Assembly (NCBI RefSeq): GCF_012275445.1
Contig: NZ_JAAZQK010000006.1
Coordinates: 432,902 to 496,901 of the forward strand
Source: Rhizobacter sp. SG703
GTDB lineage: Bacteria > Pseudomonadota > Gammaproteobacteria > Burkholderiales > Burkholderiaceae_C
Direction: 5' to 3'
Length of the DNA stretch: 64,000 bases
Shown here: positions 28,271 to 37,900 of the stretch, piece by piece
Numbering within the stretch: position 1 is the stretch's first letter
Layout of the letters: every line of letters starts with the position of its first letter
Translations under genes and position numbers: made by a program
Notes under the pieces: generated by a model
The model's input: only the letters and a program-made list of their open reading frames with translations
Database searches by the model: none
Told to the model about the DNA's origin: nothing

Positions 28271-28294
28271 GCCCCGATCCCGCCGGGCGGCCGA

Positions 28295-29056
28295 TCAGGC
28301 CGGCGGCGCCTTCGTCTGCTCGTGCGCCAGGCGCAGGCGCCGCATCAGCTCGGCATTCAGCTCGCGGGTGTGGCGGTTCCAGCGCTCGGTCGCGCGCTGG
28401 ATCTCGACCTGCAGCCGAGCGGCGAGGTCGGTCTCGCGCTGCACCAGCGCCCAGATCGCGAACTCGGCACGCGCCTCGAAGCTGCCGAAGCGCGCCACCG
28501 CCTGCTCGAACGCCTCGCGCGCCTCGCCATGGCGGCCGGCCGCCGCCAGCGAACGGGCCATCAGCAGCGCCATCTCTTCCTCGCGGAAGCTCGCGTCCTG
28601 GGCGCGGATCGCGTTCAGGTGGCTGATGGCCTCCTGCGGACGCTCGCGCGCGAAGCTGGCGCGGGCGGCGCCGCGGCGGATCTCCAGGTCGGTCGAGAAC
28701 GGGCCTTTCAGGCAGGCCTCCCAGGTCTGCGCCGATTCGTCGAACTCGCCGGCGTCGTACAGCGCCGCGGCGAGCCGCATCTGGTTCTGCGCGGTCGGCG
28801 TGTACTCGAACGCCGCGCGGGCATCGCGCAGCTCGCGCGTCGGATCGAGCGATTTCACCGCCGCGGTGATGGCCTTGCGCGCGCCGCGTTCCAGCCGCGA
28901 ATCGGGCAGGTAGATCGCCAGGAAGTAGACGATGCTGCCGAGCCCGGGGAACGAGAACAGCACGAACAGCCAGTAGGTCTGCTGGCGGCTGCGCACCGCG
29001 TGAACCGCGAAGAACAGGGCGATGACGATGTGCAGCCCGAGGCCTGCGATGGGCAT
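28295..29056 (-). CDS. Membrane-anchored tetratricopeptide-like protein
   Basis: A 253-residue protein. Two N-terminal hydrophobic helices (about residues 4-18 and 27-48) with FPGLGSIVYFL resemble the PLDc_N membrane domain. The rest is alpha-helical with TPR-like repeats (for example LAAALYDAGEFDESAQTWEA and ARSLAAAGRHGEAREAFEQA). It may be a scaffold. GAGGAGG lies in front of ATG 29056. No specific function recognised. Confidence 0.75.
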   Translation of the reverse strand: MPIAGLGLHIVIALFFAVHAVRSRQQTYWLFVLFSFPGLGSIVYFLAIYLPDSRLERGARKAITAAVKSLDPTRELRDARAAFEYTPTAQNQMRLAAALYDAGEFDESAQTWEACLKGPFSTDLEIRRGAARASFARERPQEAISHLNAIRAQDASFREEEMALLMARSLAAAGRHGEAREAFEQAVARFGSFEARAEFAIWALVQRETDLAARLQVEIQRATERWNRHTRELNAELMRRLRLAHEQTKAPPA

Positions 29057-29164
29057 GAGCGTCCTCCTCGAATGATTCTGATGGACGCAAATTGTAGGAA
29101 GCCCGGGGCGGCGCGGGACATGGCGGCGCGCGAGAATAGTCACGAACGGCTCCAGGAACCCTCC

Positions 29165-30658
29165 ATGTCCCTTGCTCCCACGCTGCCGGCCGGCCCGGTC
29201 CCCACCCAGCGCTTCAACGACCCGGTTGCCGCGCTCGCGCAGGTGAGGGCCATCTACGAGCGGAGCCTGGCGCAGCTGCGCGGCGCGTTGCACAGCTTCG
29301 TCGCGGGCACCGCGCCGACCGAGCATGTGCGGGCCTGCTACCCGTTCGTGCGCGTGCACACCGATACCGTCGCGCGCGCCGACTCGCGGCTGAGCTACGG
29401 CTTCGTCGCCGGCCCCGGCACCTACGAGACCACGCTGACGCGGCCCGACCTGTTCAACGGCTACTACCTCGAGCAGTTCCGGCTGCTGCTGAAGAACCAC
29501 AACGTCGCGCTCGAGGTCGGCGTCAGCAGCCAGCCGATCCCGGTGCACTTCTCGCTGGCCGAGCACGACCACCTCGAAGGCAGCCTGGGCCCCGAGCGGC
29601 GGCTGCTGATGCGCGACATGTTCGACCTGCCCGACCTGGCCGCGATGGACGACGCGATCGCCAACGGCACCTACGAGACGCGGCCCGGCGAGTCGCACCC
29701 GCTGTCGCTGTTCACCGCGCCGCGCGTCGACTACTCGCTGCACCGGCTGCGCCACTACACCGGCACCGCGCCGGAGCATTTCCAGAACTTCGTGCTGTTC
29801 ACGAACTACCAGTTCTACATCGACGAGTTCGTGCGCCTGGGCCACGAGGCGATGGCCGATCCGGCGAGCCAGTACCTGGCGTTCGTCGAGCCGGGCAACG
29901 TGATCACGCGGCGCACCGGCACCGCGCACCGCCCGGGCGACGAGCTGGGCTCGATCCCGCCGCGGCTGCCGCAGATGCCGGCGTACCACCTGGTGCGCGA
30001 GGACGGCGCCGGCATCACGATGGTCAACATCGGCGTCGGCCCGGCCAACGCGAAGACCATCACCGACCACATCGCGGTGCTGCGCCCGCATGCGTGGATC
30101 ATGCTGGGCCACTGCGCCGGGCTGCGCAACACGCAGGCGCTGGGCGACTACGTGCTGGCCCATGGCTATGTGCGCGAGGACCACGTGCTCGACGAAGACC
30201 TGCCGCTGTGGGTGCCGATCCCGCCGCTGGCCGAGATCCAGGTGGCGCTGCAGACCGCGGTGGCCGACATCACGCAGCTGACCGGCTACGAGCTGAAGCG
30301 CATCCTGCGCACCGGCACGGTGGCCTCCACCGACAACCGCAACTGGGAGCTGCTGCCGCAGCGCACGCCGGAACGCCGCTTCAGCCAGAGCCGCGCGGTG
30401 GCGCTCGACATGGAGAGCGCGACGATCGCGGCCAACGGCTTCCGCTTCCGCGTGCCCTACGGCACGCTGCTGTGCGTCAGCGACAAGCCGCTGCACGGCG
30501 AGATCAAGCTGCCGGGGATGGCGAACCACTTCTACCGCGAACGCGTCGACCAGCACCTGCGCATCGGCATGCGGGCGGTGGAGCTGCTGCGGGCGCAGAC
30601 GGTGGATCAGCTGCACAGCCGCAAGCTGCGCAGTTTTGCGGAGGTGGCGTTCCAGTAG
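29165..30658 (+). CDS. amn: AMP nucleosidase
   Basis: A 497-residue enzyme hydrolysing AMP to adenine and ribose 5-phosphate, controlling adenylate levels. The N-terminal part contains YGFVAGPGTYETTLTRPD and FNGYYLEQF. The C-terminal nucleoside-phosphorylase-like part has NIGVGPANAKT, LGHCAGLR and the DMESATIAANG segment with the catalytic acid. Length is close to E. coli Amn (484). Confidence 0.93.
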   Translation: MSLAPTLPAGPVPTQRFNDPVAALAQVRAIYERSLAQLRGALHSFVAGTAPTEHVRACYPFVRVHTDTVARADSRLSYGFVAGPGTYETTLTRPDLFNGYYLEQFRLLLKNHNVALEVGVSSQPIPVHFSLAEHDHLEGSLGPERRLLMRDMFDLPDLAAMDDAIANGTYETRPGESHPLSLFTAPRVDYSLHRLRHYTGTAPEHFQNFVLFTNYQFYIDEFVRLGHEAMADPASQYLAFVEPGNVITRRTGTAHRPGDELGSIPPRLPQMPAYHLVREDGAGITMVNIGVGPANAKTITDHIAVLRPHAWIMLGHCAGLRNTQALGDYVLAHGYVREDHVLDEDLPLWVPIPPLAEIQVALQTAVADITQLTGYELKRILRTGTVASTDNRNWELLPQRTPERRFSQSRAVALDMESATIAANGFRFRVPYGTLLCVSDKPLHGEIKLPGMANHFYRERVDQHLRIGMRAVELLRAQTVDQLHSRKLRSFAEVAFQ

Positions 30659-30693
30659 ACGCGCGAAAGTGGGGCCAACCTCGGATGTACTCG

Positions 30694-31647
30694 CTATGAG
30701 GCAGCGTAGGGCCTGACGGCCTCGCGCGTGACGTGCAGCGCCTCGCTCGACGCGAGCTGCGCCACCAGGTGATCGACCGTCGCCCGCACGCGCGGCGCGA
30801 CCAGCGCGCGGTGCGGGTAGTGCAGCGCCAGTTCGCGATCGCCCGCGACATGCTCGTCGACCAGCAGCGCCTTCAGTTCGCCCGACTTCAGCAGCGGCCA
30901 GGCCTGCGGCAGCCCGACCTGCACGATGCCCAGGCCGATGCGCGCGGTCTCCACCGCGGCGCCGGTCGAGATCGTCATCACGCAGCGCTCCGGCCAGATG
31001 TCGACGGTCGAGCCATCGGGCTCGCGGAAGGTCCACGGCGACACCTCGCCGCTCAGGAACCGCACCATCGCGACGTCGTGCGACGGCAGGTCGGCGCGGC
31101 GTCGCGGCACGCCGTGGCTCGCGAGGTAGGCCGGTGTCGCGACCAGCAGCATCTCGAGCCGCCCGACCGGCCGCGACACCAGGCTCGAATCGGTGGCGTT
31201 GCCGCCGCGCAGCGCGAGGTCGTAGCCCTGCGCGATCAGGTCGACCCGCCGGTCGTCGAAATCCAGCTCCACCGTCAGCCCCGGATGGCGCGCCCGCAGC
31301 CCCGGCATCAGCGGCAGCAGGAAGTGCTGGCCATAGTTGCTCGGGCACGAGATGCGCACCCGGCCGCTCGGTTCGGCCCGCTGCGCGGCGACCGCGTCGA
31401 CCGCCGCATCCAGCGCATCGATCGCGACGCGCGCCCGCGCCAGGAAGGCCTCGCCCTCGGTCGTGAGCCGCTGCACCCGCGTCGTGCGGTTCAGCAGCCG
31501 CACGCCGAGCGAGGCTTCCAGCGATGCGACGTTCTTGCTGACCGCCGCGCCCGAAATGCCCAGCGCCTTGGCGGCCGCGGCAAAGCTGCCACGGTCGGCG
31601 GTCTGCACGAAAGACAAGATGGCCGGCACCCGCTGCGCAGCGTCCAT
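30694..31647 (-). CDS. LysR-family regulator
   Basis: A 317-residue regulator. The N-terminal winged helix-turn-helix contains RGSFAAAAKALGISGAAVSK and the LGVRLLNRTTR wing. The C-terminal effector domain has the usual two-lobe pattern. It is divergent from the NADP-oxidoreductase gene, its probable target. ATG 31647 was chosen; a TTG six bases upstream is also in frame. Confidence 0.9.
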   Translation of the reverse strand: MDAAQRVPAILSFVQTADRGSFAAAAKALGISGAAVSKNVASLEASLGVRLLNRTTRVQRLTTEGEAFLARARVAIDALDAAVDAVAAQRAEPSGRVRISCPSNYGQHFLLPLMPGLRARHPGLTVELDFDDRRVDLIAQGYDLALRGGNATDSSLVSRPVGRLEMLLVATPAYLASHGVPRRRADLPSHDVAMVRFLSGEVSPWTFREPDGSTVDIWPERCVMTISTGAAVETARIGLGIVQVGLPQAWPLLKSGELKALLVDEHVAGDRELALHYPHRALVAPRVRATVDHLVAQLASSEALHVTREAVRPYAAS

Positions 31648-31658
31648 TCTCAACCTCG

Positions 31659-31677
31659 GGTTATGAGTTCATGAACC
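31659..31677. promoter_or_regulatory. Putative LysR box
   Basis: GGTT and AACC arms are separated by 11 bases, giving the T-N11-A geometry typical of LysR sites. It lies just upstream of the regulator start in the divergent gap of 99 bases. Confidence 0.45.
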
Positions 31678-31746
31678 AGCAACGATCTTACGTTGAGGAT
31701 GTCGGCTTCGCACAATGCCCACATCGACATCTTTCTGGAGCCCACC

Positions 31747-32406
31747 ATGAGTTCTTCCACCTTCGCCATCCTTGGCAACGGCACCGTCGGCACGACCCTC
31801 GCGAAGGGCTTCATCGCCCGCGGCGACCGGGTGGTGTTCGGCAGCCGCGACACCGGCGGCGACAAGACCCGCGCCGCGCTGGCTGCCGCACCCGGCAGCA
31901 CCGCGGCTGGCCTGCTCGATGCCGCGCGGCAGGCCGACAGCGCCGTCATCGCGCTGCCGTGGGCCGCGCTGAAGACCGCGTTGACGCCGGCACTGGCCGA
32001 CGCGCTGGCCGGCAAGACGGTGATCGACGCCGTCAACCCGGTCGACTTCAGCTCGGGCCAGCCGGCACTCGCGCTCGGCTTCACCGACTCGGCCGGCGAA
32101 ACCGTGCAGCGGTTGCTGCCGCATTCGAAGGTCGTGAAGGCCTTCAACATCATCACCGCGGCCCACATGGTGCAGCCGGCGCTGGCCGACGGCGCGCCGG
32201 ACATGTTCATCGCCGGCAACGACGCCGGCGCCAAGGCCGAGGTCGCGGCCATCCTGCGCAGCTTCGGCTGGCGCAGCGCGATCGACCTGGGCGGCATCGA
32301 GCAGGCTCGCCTGCTGGAGTCGCTCGCGATGATCTGGATCCGCTACGGCTTCGCCAACAACCACTGGACCCACGGCTTCAGCCTGCTGAACCGCAAGCCC
32401 GCCTGA
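31747..32406 (+). CDS. NADP oxidoreductase, coenzyme-F420-dependent-like family
   Basis: A 219-residue Rossmann protein. FAILGNGTVGTTLAKG (residues 5-20) is the dinucleotide loop and FGSRDTGG follows the second strand. Also typical are IDAVNP and VVKAFNIITA. The family is named for archaeal F420:NADP reductases, but bacterial members without F420 are common and probably reduce other substrates. GGAG precedes the ATG. Likely regulated by the divergent LysR. Confidence 0.82.
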   Translation: MSSSTFAILGNGTVGTTLAKGFIARGDRVVFGSRDTGGDKTRAALAAAPGSTAAGLLDAARQADSAVIALPWAALKTALTPALADALAGKTVIDAVNPVDFSSGQPALALGFTDSAGETVQRLLPHSKVVKAFNIITAAHMVQPALADGAPDMFIAGNDAGAKAEVAAILRSFGWRSAIDLGGIEQARLLESLAMIWIRYGFANNHWTHGFSLLNRKPA

Positions 32407-32412
32407 TGACGC

Positions 32413-33834
32413 TCACGCGGCGCCGAGCACGCTCTTCGCCTCGAGGAAGGCCTCGAGTCCGAACTCGCCGAACTCGCGGCCCAGGCCCGATTGCTTGAAG
32501 CCGCCGAACGGCGCCAGCGGCTCGTGGTGCAGGCCATTGATCTGCACCCGGCCGGCCTGCAGCCGCGCCGCGACCGCCCGAGCGCGGGCCGGGTTCGTCG
32601 ACGACACATACGCCTGCAGCCCGTAGACCGTGTCGTTGGCGATCGCGATCGCGTCCTCCTCGTCGCGGTAGCCGATGAGGGACAGCACCGGGCCGAAGAT
32701 CTCGTCGCGCGCGATCGTCATGTCGTTGCGCACGTCGGCGAACACCGTCGGGCGGATGAACCAGCCGCGCGACAACCCGTCGGGCCGGCCTTCGCCGCCG
32801 ACCACCAGCCGCGCGCCTTCGGCGATGCCGAGGCCGATGTAGCGCTGCACGCGATCGAACTGCCGCCGGCTCACCATCGGCCCGATCGCGGTCGACGGAT
32901 CGGCCGGGTCGCCGACCCGCAGCTGCGCCACCGCGTCGCCGATGCGCTGCGCGTACGCCGCCATGCGTGCCTGCGGCACCAGGATGCGCGTGCCGGCGAT
33001 GCAGGCCTGGCCGCTGTTGATGAAGCCGGCCGCCACCGCGAGCTTCACCGCGTCGCCGATGTCGGCGTCGTCCAGCACCACGGTCGGCGACTTGCCGCCG
33101 AGCTCCAGCGTCACGCGCTTCATCGTCTCGACGCCGGCGCGCAGGATGCCCTTGCCGACCGCGGTCGAGCCGGTGAACGAGATCTTCGCGATGTCGGGGT
33201 GCGTGGCGAGCTCCGCCCCGACCACGTCGCCGCGGCCGTTGACGATGTTGAACACGCCCGGCGGCAGGCCGGCCGCGTGCAGCGCCTCGGCGACGACCTG
33301 GGTCTGGATCGCGCTCATCTCGCTGGGCTTGATCACCGCGGTGCAGCCGGCGGCGATCGCGGTCGCGAGCTTGGTGCAGATGAAGCCGGCGTTCGCGTTC
33401 CACGGCGTGATCAGCCCGACCACGCCGACCGCTTCCATCACGACCTCGGCGCGGCCGATGCGCCGCTCGAGCGGGTAGTCCTCCAGCGTCTGCGCGGCCA
33501 GCAGGAAGGCGTCGGCGGCGTACTGAGCGCCCCACTGCGCGCGCGAGACCGGCCCGCCGTATTCGAGGATGGTCGCGTCGCGGATGTCGTCGACCCGCGC
33601 CAGCACCGCCTGGTGCAGGCGGCGCAGCATCGCGACGCGTTCGGCCTTCGGGCTGCCCGACAGGCCGGGCAGCGCCCGCTTCGCGGCGGCAATCGCCCGC
33701 CGCACGTCGTCGGCGTCGCCCAGCGTGACCTGGCCGATGCGTTCCTCGGTGGCGGGGTTGAAGAGGTCGAAGCGCTCGTGGCCGTGCGGGGCCACGAACG
33801 CGCCGTCGATGTAGAGCCGGGTGATGTCGTGCAT
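32413..33834 (-). CDS. NAD(P)-dependent aldehyde dehydrogenase
   Basis: A 473-residue ALDH-superfamily enzyme. The catalytic glutamate is in LELGGKSP and the catalytic cysteine in NSGQACIAGTR. FTGSTAVGK binds cofactor and PWNANAGF forms the oxyanion region. The substrate is not evident. It is divergent from a LysR gene 102 bases away that likely controls it. Confidence 0.93.
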   Translation of the reverse strand: MHDITRLYIDGAFVAPHGHERFDLFNPATEERIGQVTLGDADDVRRAIAAAKRALPGLSGSPKAERVAMLRRLHQAVLARVDDIRDATILEYGGPVSRAQWGAQYAADAFLLAAQTLEDYPLERRIGRAEVVMEAVGVVGLITPWNANAGFICTKLATAIAAGCTAVIKPSEMSAIQTQVVAEALHAAGLPPGVFNIVNGRGDVVGAELATHPDIAKISFTGSTAVGKGILRAGVETMKRVTLELGGKSPTVVLDDADIGDAVKLAVAAGFINSGQACIAGTRILVPQARMAAYAQRIGDAVAQLRVGDPADPSTAIGPMVSRRQFDRVQRYIGLGIAEGARLVVGGEGRPDGLSRGWFIRPTVFADVRNDMTIARDEIFGPVLSLIGYRDEEDAIAIANDTVYGLQAYVSSTNPARARAVAARLQAGRVQINGLHHEPLAPFGGFKQSGLGREFGEFGLEAFLEAKSVLGAA

Positions 33835-33936
33835 GTCGGTTTCCTGCGGTGGTGAAGCGATGCAGCGAATCTAGGTGCCGGCCATTGATTTGATAAGCTG
33901 CACGAAGCCTCACGACTCATTTCGGAAATCAGGACA

Positions 33937-34866
33937 ATGCACCGATCGGGCCTGGTCGAGCTGGAAGCGGTGCTGGCGGTGGCGCGGCATGGCAGCTTCC
34001 GCGCAGCGGCGGTCGACCTGGGCATGTCGACCTCGGCGCTGAGCAACGCGGTGGCCGGGCTGGAGGCGCGGCTCGGCGTGCGGCTGTTCAATCGCACGAC
34101 GCGCAGCGTGGCGCTGTCCGAGGCGGGCGAGCAGTTCGTCGCGCGCATCGCGCCGGCGCTCGGCGACATCCGCGGCGCGATGGAAGCGGTGAACCTGCTG
34201 CGCGACACGCCGGCCGGCACGCTGCGGCTGAACACCTCGGTCGGTGCGGCGCGCATCGTGTTCGAGCCGATCGTGCTGGCGTTCCTGAAGCGCTATCCGC
34301 AGATGCAGGTCGACCTGGTGACCGACGGGCGGCTGATCGACATCGTGGCCGAGGGCTACGACGCCGGCATCCGGCTGGCCGAGGCGGTGCCGCGCGACAT
34401 GATCGCGGTGCCGATGAGCGGCGAGATGCGCACCGCGGTGGTCGCGTCGCCGGCCTACGTGGCGGCGCACGGCACGCCGGCCACGCCGGGCGACCTGATG
34501 CAGCACCGCTGCATCCGCTGGCGCCTGGCGAGCGGCGCGCGCTACCGCTGGGAGTTCGAGCGGCACGGCGAAGCGATGACGCTGGACGTGCCCGGCCCGA
34601 TCACGCTCGACGAGCCGTCGCTGATGCGCGACGCGGTGCTGGCCGGGGTCGGCATCGGCTACCTGTCGGAGCTGCATGTCGGCGCGGACCTGAAGCAGGG
34701 CCGGCTGGTTCGCCTGCTCGACGCGTGGACGCCGCCGTACGCCGGGATCTGCCTGTACTACCCGACGCGCCGGCACGTGCCGGCGGGCTTGCGGGCGTTC
34801 ATCGAGTTGATTCGCGAAAAGTCCCACCAATCCGTTCGCCCTGAGCCTGTCGAAGGGTCGCCCTGA
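33937..34866 (+). CDS. LysR-family regulator with repeat-derived tail
   Basis: A 309-residue regulator. The helix-turn-helix is HGSFRAAAVDLGMSTSALSN with the LGVRLFNRTTRSV wing. The last 11 or so residues (VRPEPVEGSP) are translated from the dispersed repeat that starts at 34832, so the repeat has replaced the native C-terminus. Probably regulates the divergent aldehyde dehydrogenase. Confidence 0.9.
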   Translation: MHRSGLVELEAVLAVARHGSFRAAAVDLGMSTSALSNAVAGLEARLGVRLFNRTTRSVALSEAGEQFVARIAPALGDIRGAMEAVNLLRDTPAGTLRLNTSVGAARIVFEPIVLAFLKRYPQMQVDLVTDGRLIDIVAEGYDAGIRLAEAVPRDMIAVPMSGEMRTAVVASPAYVAAHGTPATPGDLMQHRCIRWRLASGARYRWEFERHGEAMTLDVPGPITLDEPSLMRDAVLAGVGIGYLSELHVGADLKQGRLVRLLDAWTPPYAGICLYYPTRRHVPAGLRAFIELIREKSHQSVRPEPVEGSP

Positions 34867-34936
34867 GCCTGTCGAAGGGTCGCCCTGAGCCTGTCGAAGC
34901 GCTGTTCGCAGGCTTCGACAGGTTCAGCCCGAACGG
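34832..34936. repeat. Cluster of dispersed short repeats, three direct and one inverted
   Basis: The unit TCGCCCTGAGCCTGTCGAAG occurs directly at about 34836-34855, 34858-34877 and 34880-34899 (22-base period). An inverted copy lies at 34913-34936 (CTTCGACAGGTTCAGCCCGA...). This repeat is widespread between genes of many Proteobacteria. Direct and inverted copies can fold into a hairpin between the convergent LysR and M48 genes, and may act as terminator. Confidence 0.85.
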
Positions 34937-34968
34937 CAGAGTTTTCGCAGTCCGCGGGCAAATCCAGC

Positions 34969-37900
34969 CTACAGAAAATACGGCCGCTCGTCGGCGAACA
35001 ACAGCGTGCGCGCCGCATCGCGCCAAGCCGACGGCGCCTCGCGGCCCATCAACACGACGCCGGCCGCATACGCCTGCATCCGCCATTGGAACGACACCTC
35101 GGCAAGCACGCGGTCGGCCACGCCGACATCGCGCGTCTTCTGCAATTGCTCGAAGAACACCCGCATCAGCGCCGCATCGGTCGGCGAACGGCGTGCGACG
35201 ACCGCGACGAAGGGCTCGACGTCCTGCCCGCCGCGCACTGCGACGGCTGCCGCCAGCCAGGCGGTCGAGTCGTCGACACCTCGGTCCGCCGGCAACGCGA
35301 TCGCGCGCGACACCAGCTGCGCGTCCGCGCCATCGGATGCCGCCACCAGCCGCAGCAGGCGCGCCTGGCGGTGTGCCGTGCCGGTGGCCGCGGCCCTGGC
35401 CGCGGCGTCGAAGCGGCCGCGCGCCAGCTCGGCGTACTCGGTCGGCAGCGGCTCGTCGGCCGTCGACGTGCCGCTCTCCATCGCCAGCCGCAGGCGCAGC
35501 ATCGGCGACGCATGCGTCAGCTCGGCCATGTGTTTGGCGTCGTCCTGTTTCAGGAAGCGCCGCAGCCGTGCTTCGTCGATCGCGATGTGCTCGGCCAGCG
35601 GCGGCAACCGGGTGCGCGCTTCACCGAGCCCGATCAGGCCGGCGTCCAGCCGACCGAAGTCGAGCTCCGAATACGCCGCGGCGTAGCCGAACCACGCATG
35701 CGCCGGCCAGCGCGCATGCCCGTCGATGAAGGCCTGCCACTTCTGCGGGTTCTCGGTGTCGCAGCGCACCGCGGCATAGCGCAGGTTCGGGTTGTCCGGT
35801 GCGGCGCGACTGGCCGCCACATGGCGCGCGCAGACCTCGGCGTGCGCGGTGTCGCGCGTGCCGTCCTGTTCGGCCCGCAGCGCCGCCACGTCGTCGGGCG
35901 TCGTCTTCAGCCGCTCGCGCAGCAGCCCGAGCAACTGTGCATCGTCGCCGACCATGCCGAGCCATGCCATCGCTGGTGCGCTGCCGGCCGCATCCCAGCG
36001 CAGGTGCGTGGCGACCAGCTGGCGGCGTTGCGCGTCGTTCGCCAGCGCATTCAGCTGCCGTTCGGGCGACAGGTCGCCCAGGCCCTGCAGCACGGTGCGC
36101 GTACCGCCGCCGCCCTTCGTGCTGATCGTCTTCGGCGGTTCCTCGAACACATGCTCCGCACCGGTCGACGACCAGCGCGGCGTGCCGAGCAGGCGCTCCG
36201 GAATGCTCTGCGTGCGGCCATACACCGCGGTCCACTCGACCAGCGGCGCGGCCGCCGCGACGTTGTAGACGTAGGTGCCGAAGCTGCCCTTCGCATCGGC
36301 GTCGAACGACTCGATCAGCGCGCCCCGGGCGGCGCGCGATTCGACCTTCACGATCTGGCCGGCCGGCAGCGTCAGCCGGCCGAGCGCGTTCGGGCCGACG
36401 GCCAGCTTGTGCCCGGCCACCGACACCTCGACCGGCGTGCCCAGCGCGTTGTAGACGACGATCTGCGCATCGCCGACCGAGCCGCCCAGGCCCAGCACCG
36501 CGGCAATGATGCCGACAGCCACGCCGAGCCGCGCCAGCGCCGGCAGCGCGCCGTCGGCCGTCTGGAAGCGCGCGAGCCAGCCGAGGCGGGTCTGCCGTTC
36601 GCGCTCGCTGCCGGCCGGCAGCGTGTCGTAATCCGCCGGCGCGCGTGACGCTTCAGGAGCCGCCACCGACAGCTCGGCCACCGGCTCGCCGCGGGCATGC
36701 CGCGCGATCGCCGCTTCGGTGCGCAGCAGCTGGTCGAGCGCCTGCGAGCGCAGCCGGCCGCAGGCGCCGGCCAGCTGGTCGACCCAGCCGTCGACCACGC
36801 CGAGCCAGTCGCCCAGGTTGTCCTTGCTGGTCGGCGGCAGCTTGAATTCGCCGAGCAGTTCGCTCCAGCTCGCGACACCGAGCTTGTCGCGCAGCGTGCT
36901 GTCGAGCAGCACCGCACCGCGCTGGTCCGACACCCGCTGCAAGGCCGACTGCAACTGGTTCGCGACGACGACCAGCCGCGCGACGCCGGCCTTGCCGACG
37001 CGCCGCGTCGCGCTCTCGACCTGCCAGGCGTTCGACAGCAGGCCTTGCGCATCGCGCAGGTTGGCCTCGCTGTGATCGGCGTAGTGCAGCAGCGCGAGCA
37101 GGCCGTCGAGGTAGGCGTCCCAGCCGCCGCCGAGCTGCGCCGCCGCGGCGCGATGCGTGCTGCGGCAGGCCTTGTCGTGCGCCAGCAGGCGCTGCTCGAC
37201 CTGGCGGTGCTCGCGCTCGACGCGCTTCAGCAGGCCGGGCAGCTCGCCGTGCTTCAGCGTGCGGTCGCGGTGGCGGATCACGCCGCCGGGGGCCTTCAGC
37301 GCGCCGGACGCCAGCGCGCGCAGCTGGGCCACCTCGCGCTCCAGTTCGCGCAGCCGCGCCACGTCGTCGAGCAGCGATTCGGGGTAGAGCGCGGCGAGCG
37401 CCTCGCGCGTGCCGTCGCGCTGCGCCGGGTCGACCAGCTCGGCGGCGCGCTTCGCGCTGCGCGTCACCGAGCGGCCGAGGTACACGCCGCGGTAGCGGCC
37501 CTGCAGGCTTTCGCGGGCGAACTGCTCGTCGAGCGCCTGCAGCGAATCGTCGATCGCGATCGGCGCGAGTTTCGTGTCGCCGATCAGCTGCGCGGTGACG
37601 CGCTCGCGCAGGCCCGGCGCGTCGTCGAACAGCGCCCACGCGCTGCGGTCGTCGAACGGCGCAGCCACGTAATGGCGCTTCGCATTGGCCTCGCGCTCGT
37701 GGTTCAGCGGGTGCGTCAGCCACATGCGCGGCGGCTGCGCGACCTCGGCCTTGAACAGGCGGTGCTGCTGCGGTTTCTCGGCCGGCAGCGCCGGCACGCG
37801 GTGGTACTGCGGGTCGTTCAGCACCTGGCCCATGCGCTGCATCACGCGCGACTGGATCGCGAAGGCATCGCGGGCGATGCGCTCCTTGGCGTGCTCGCCG

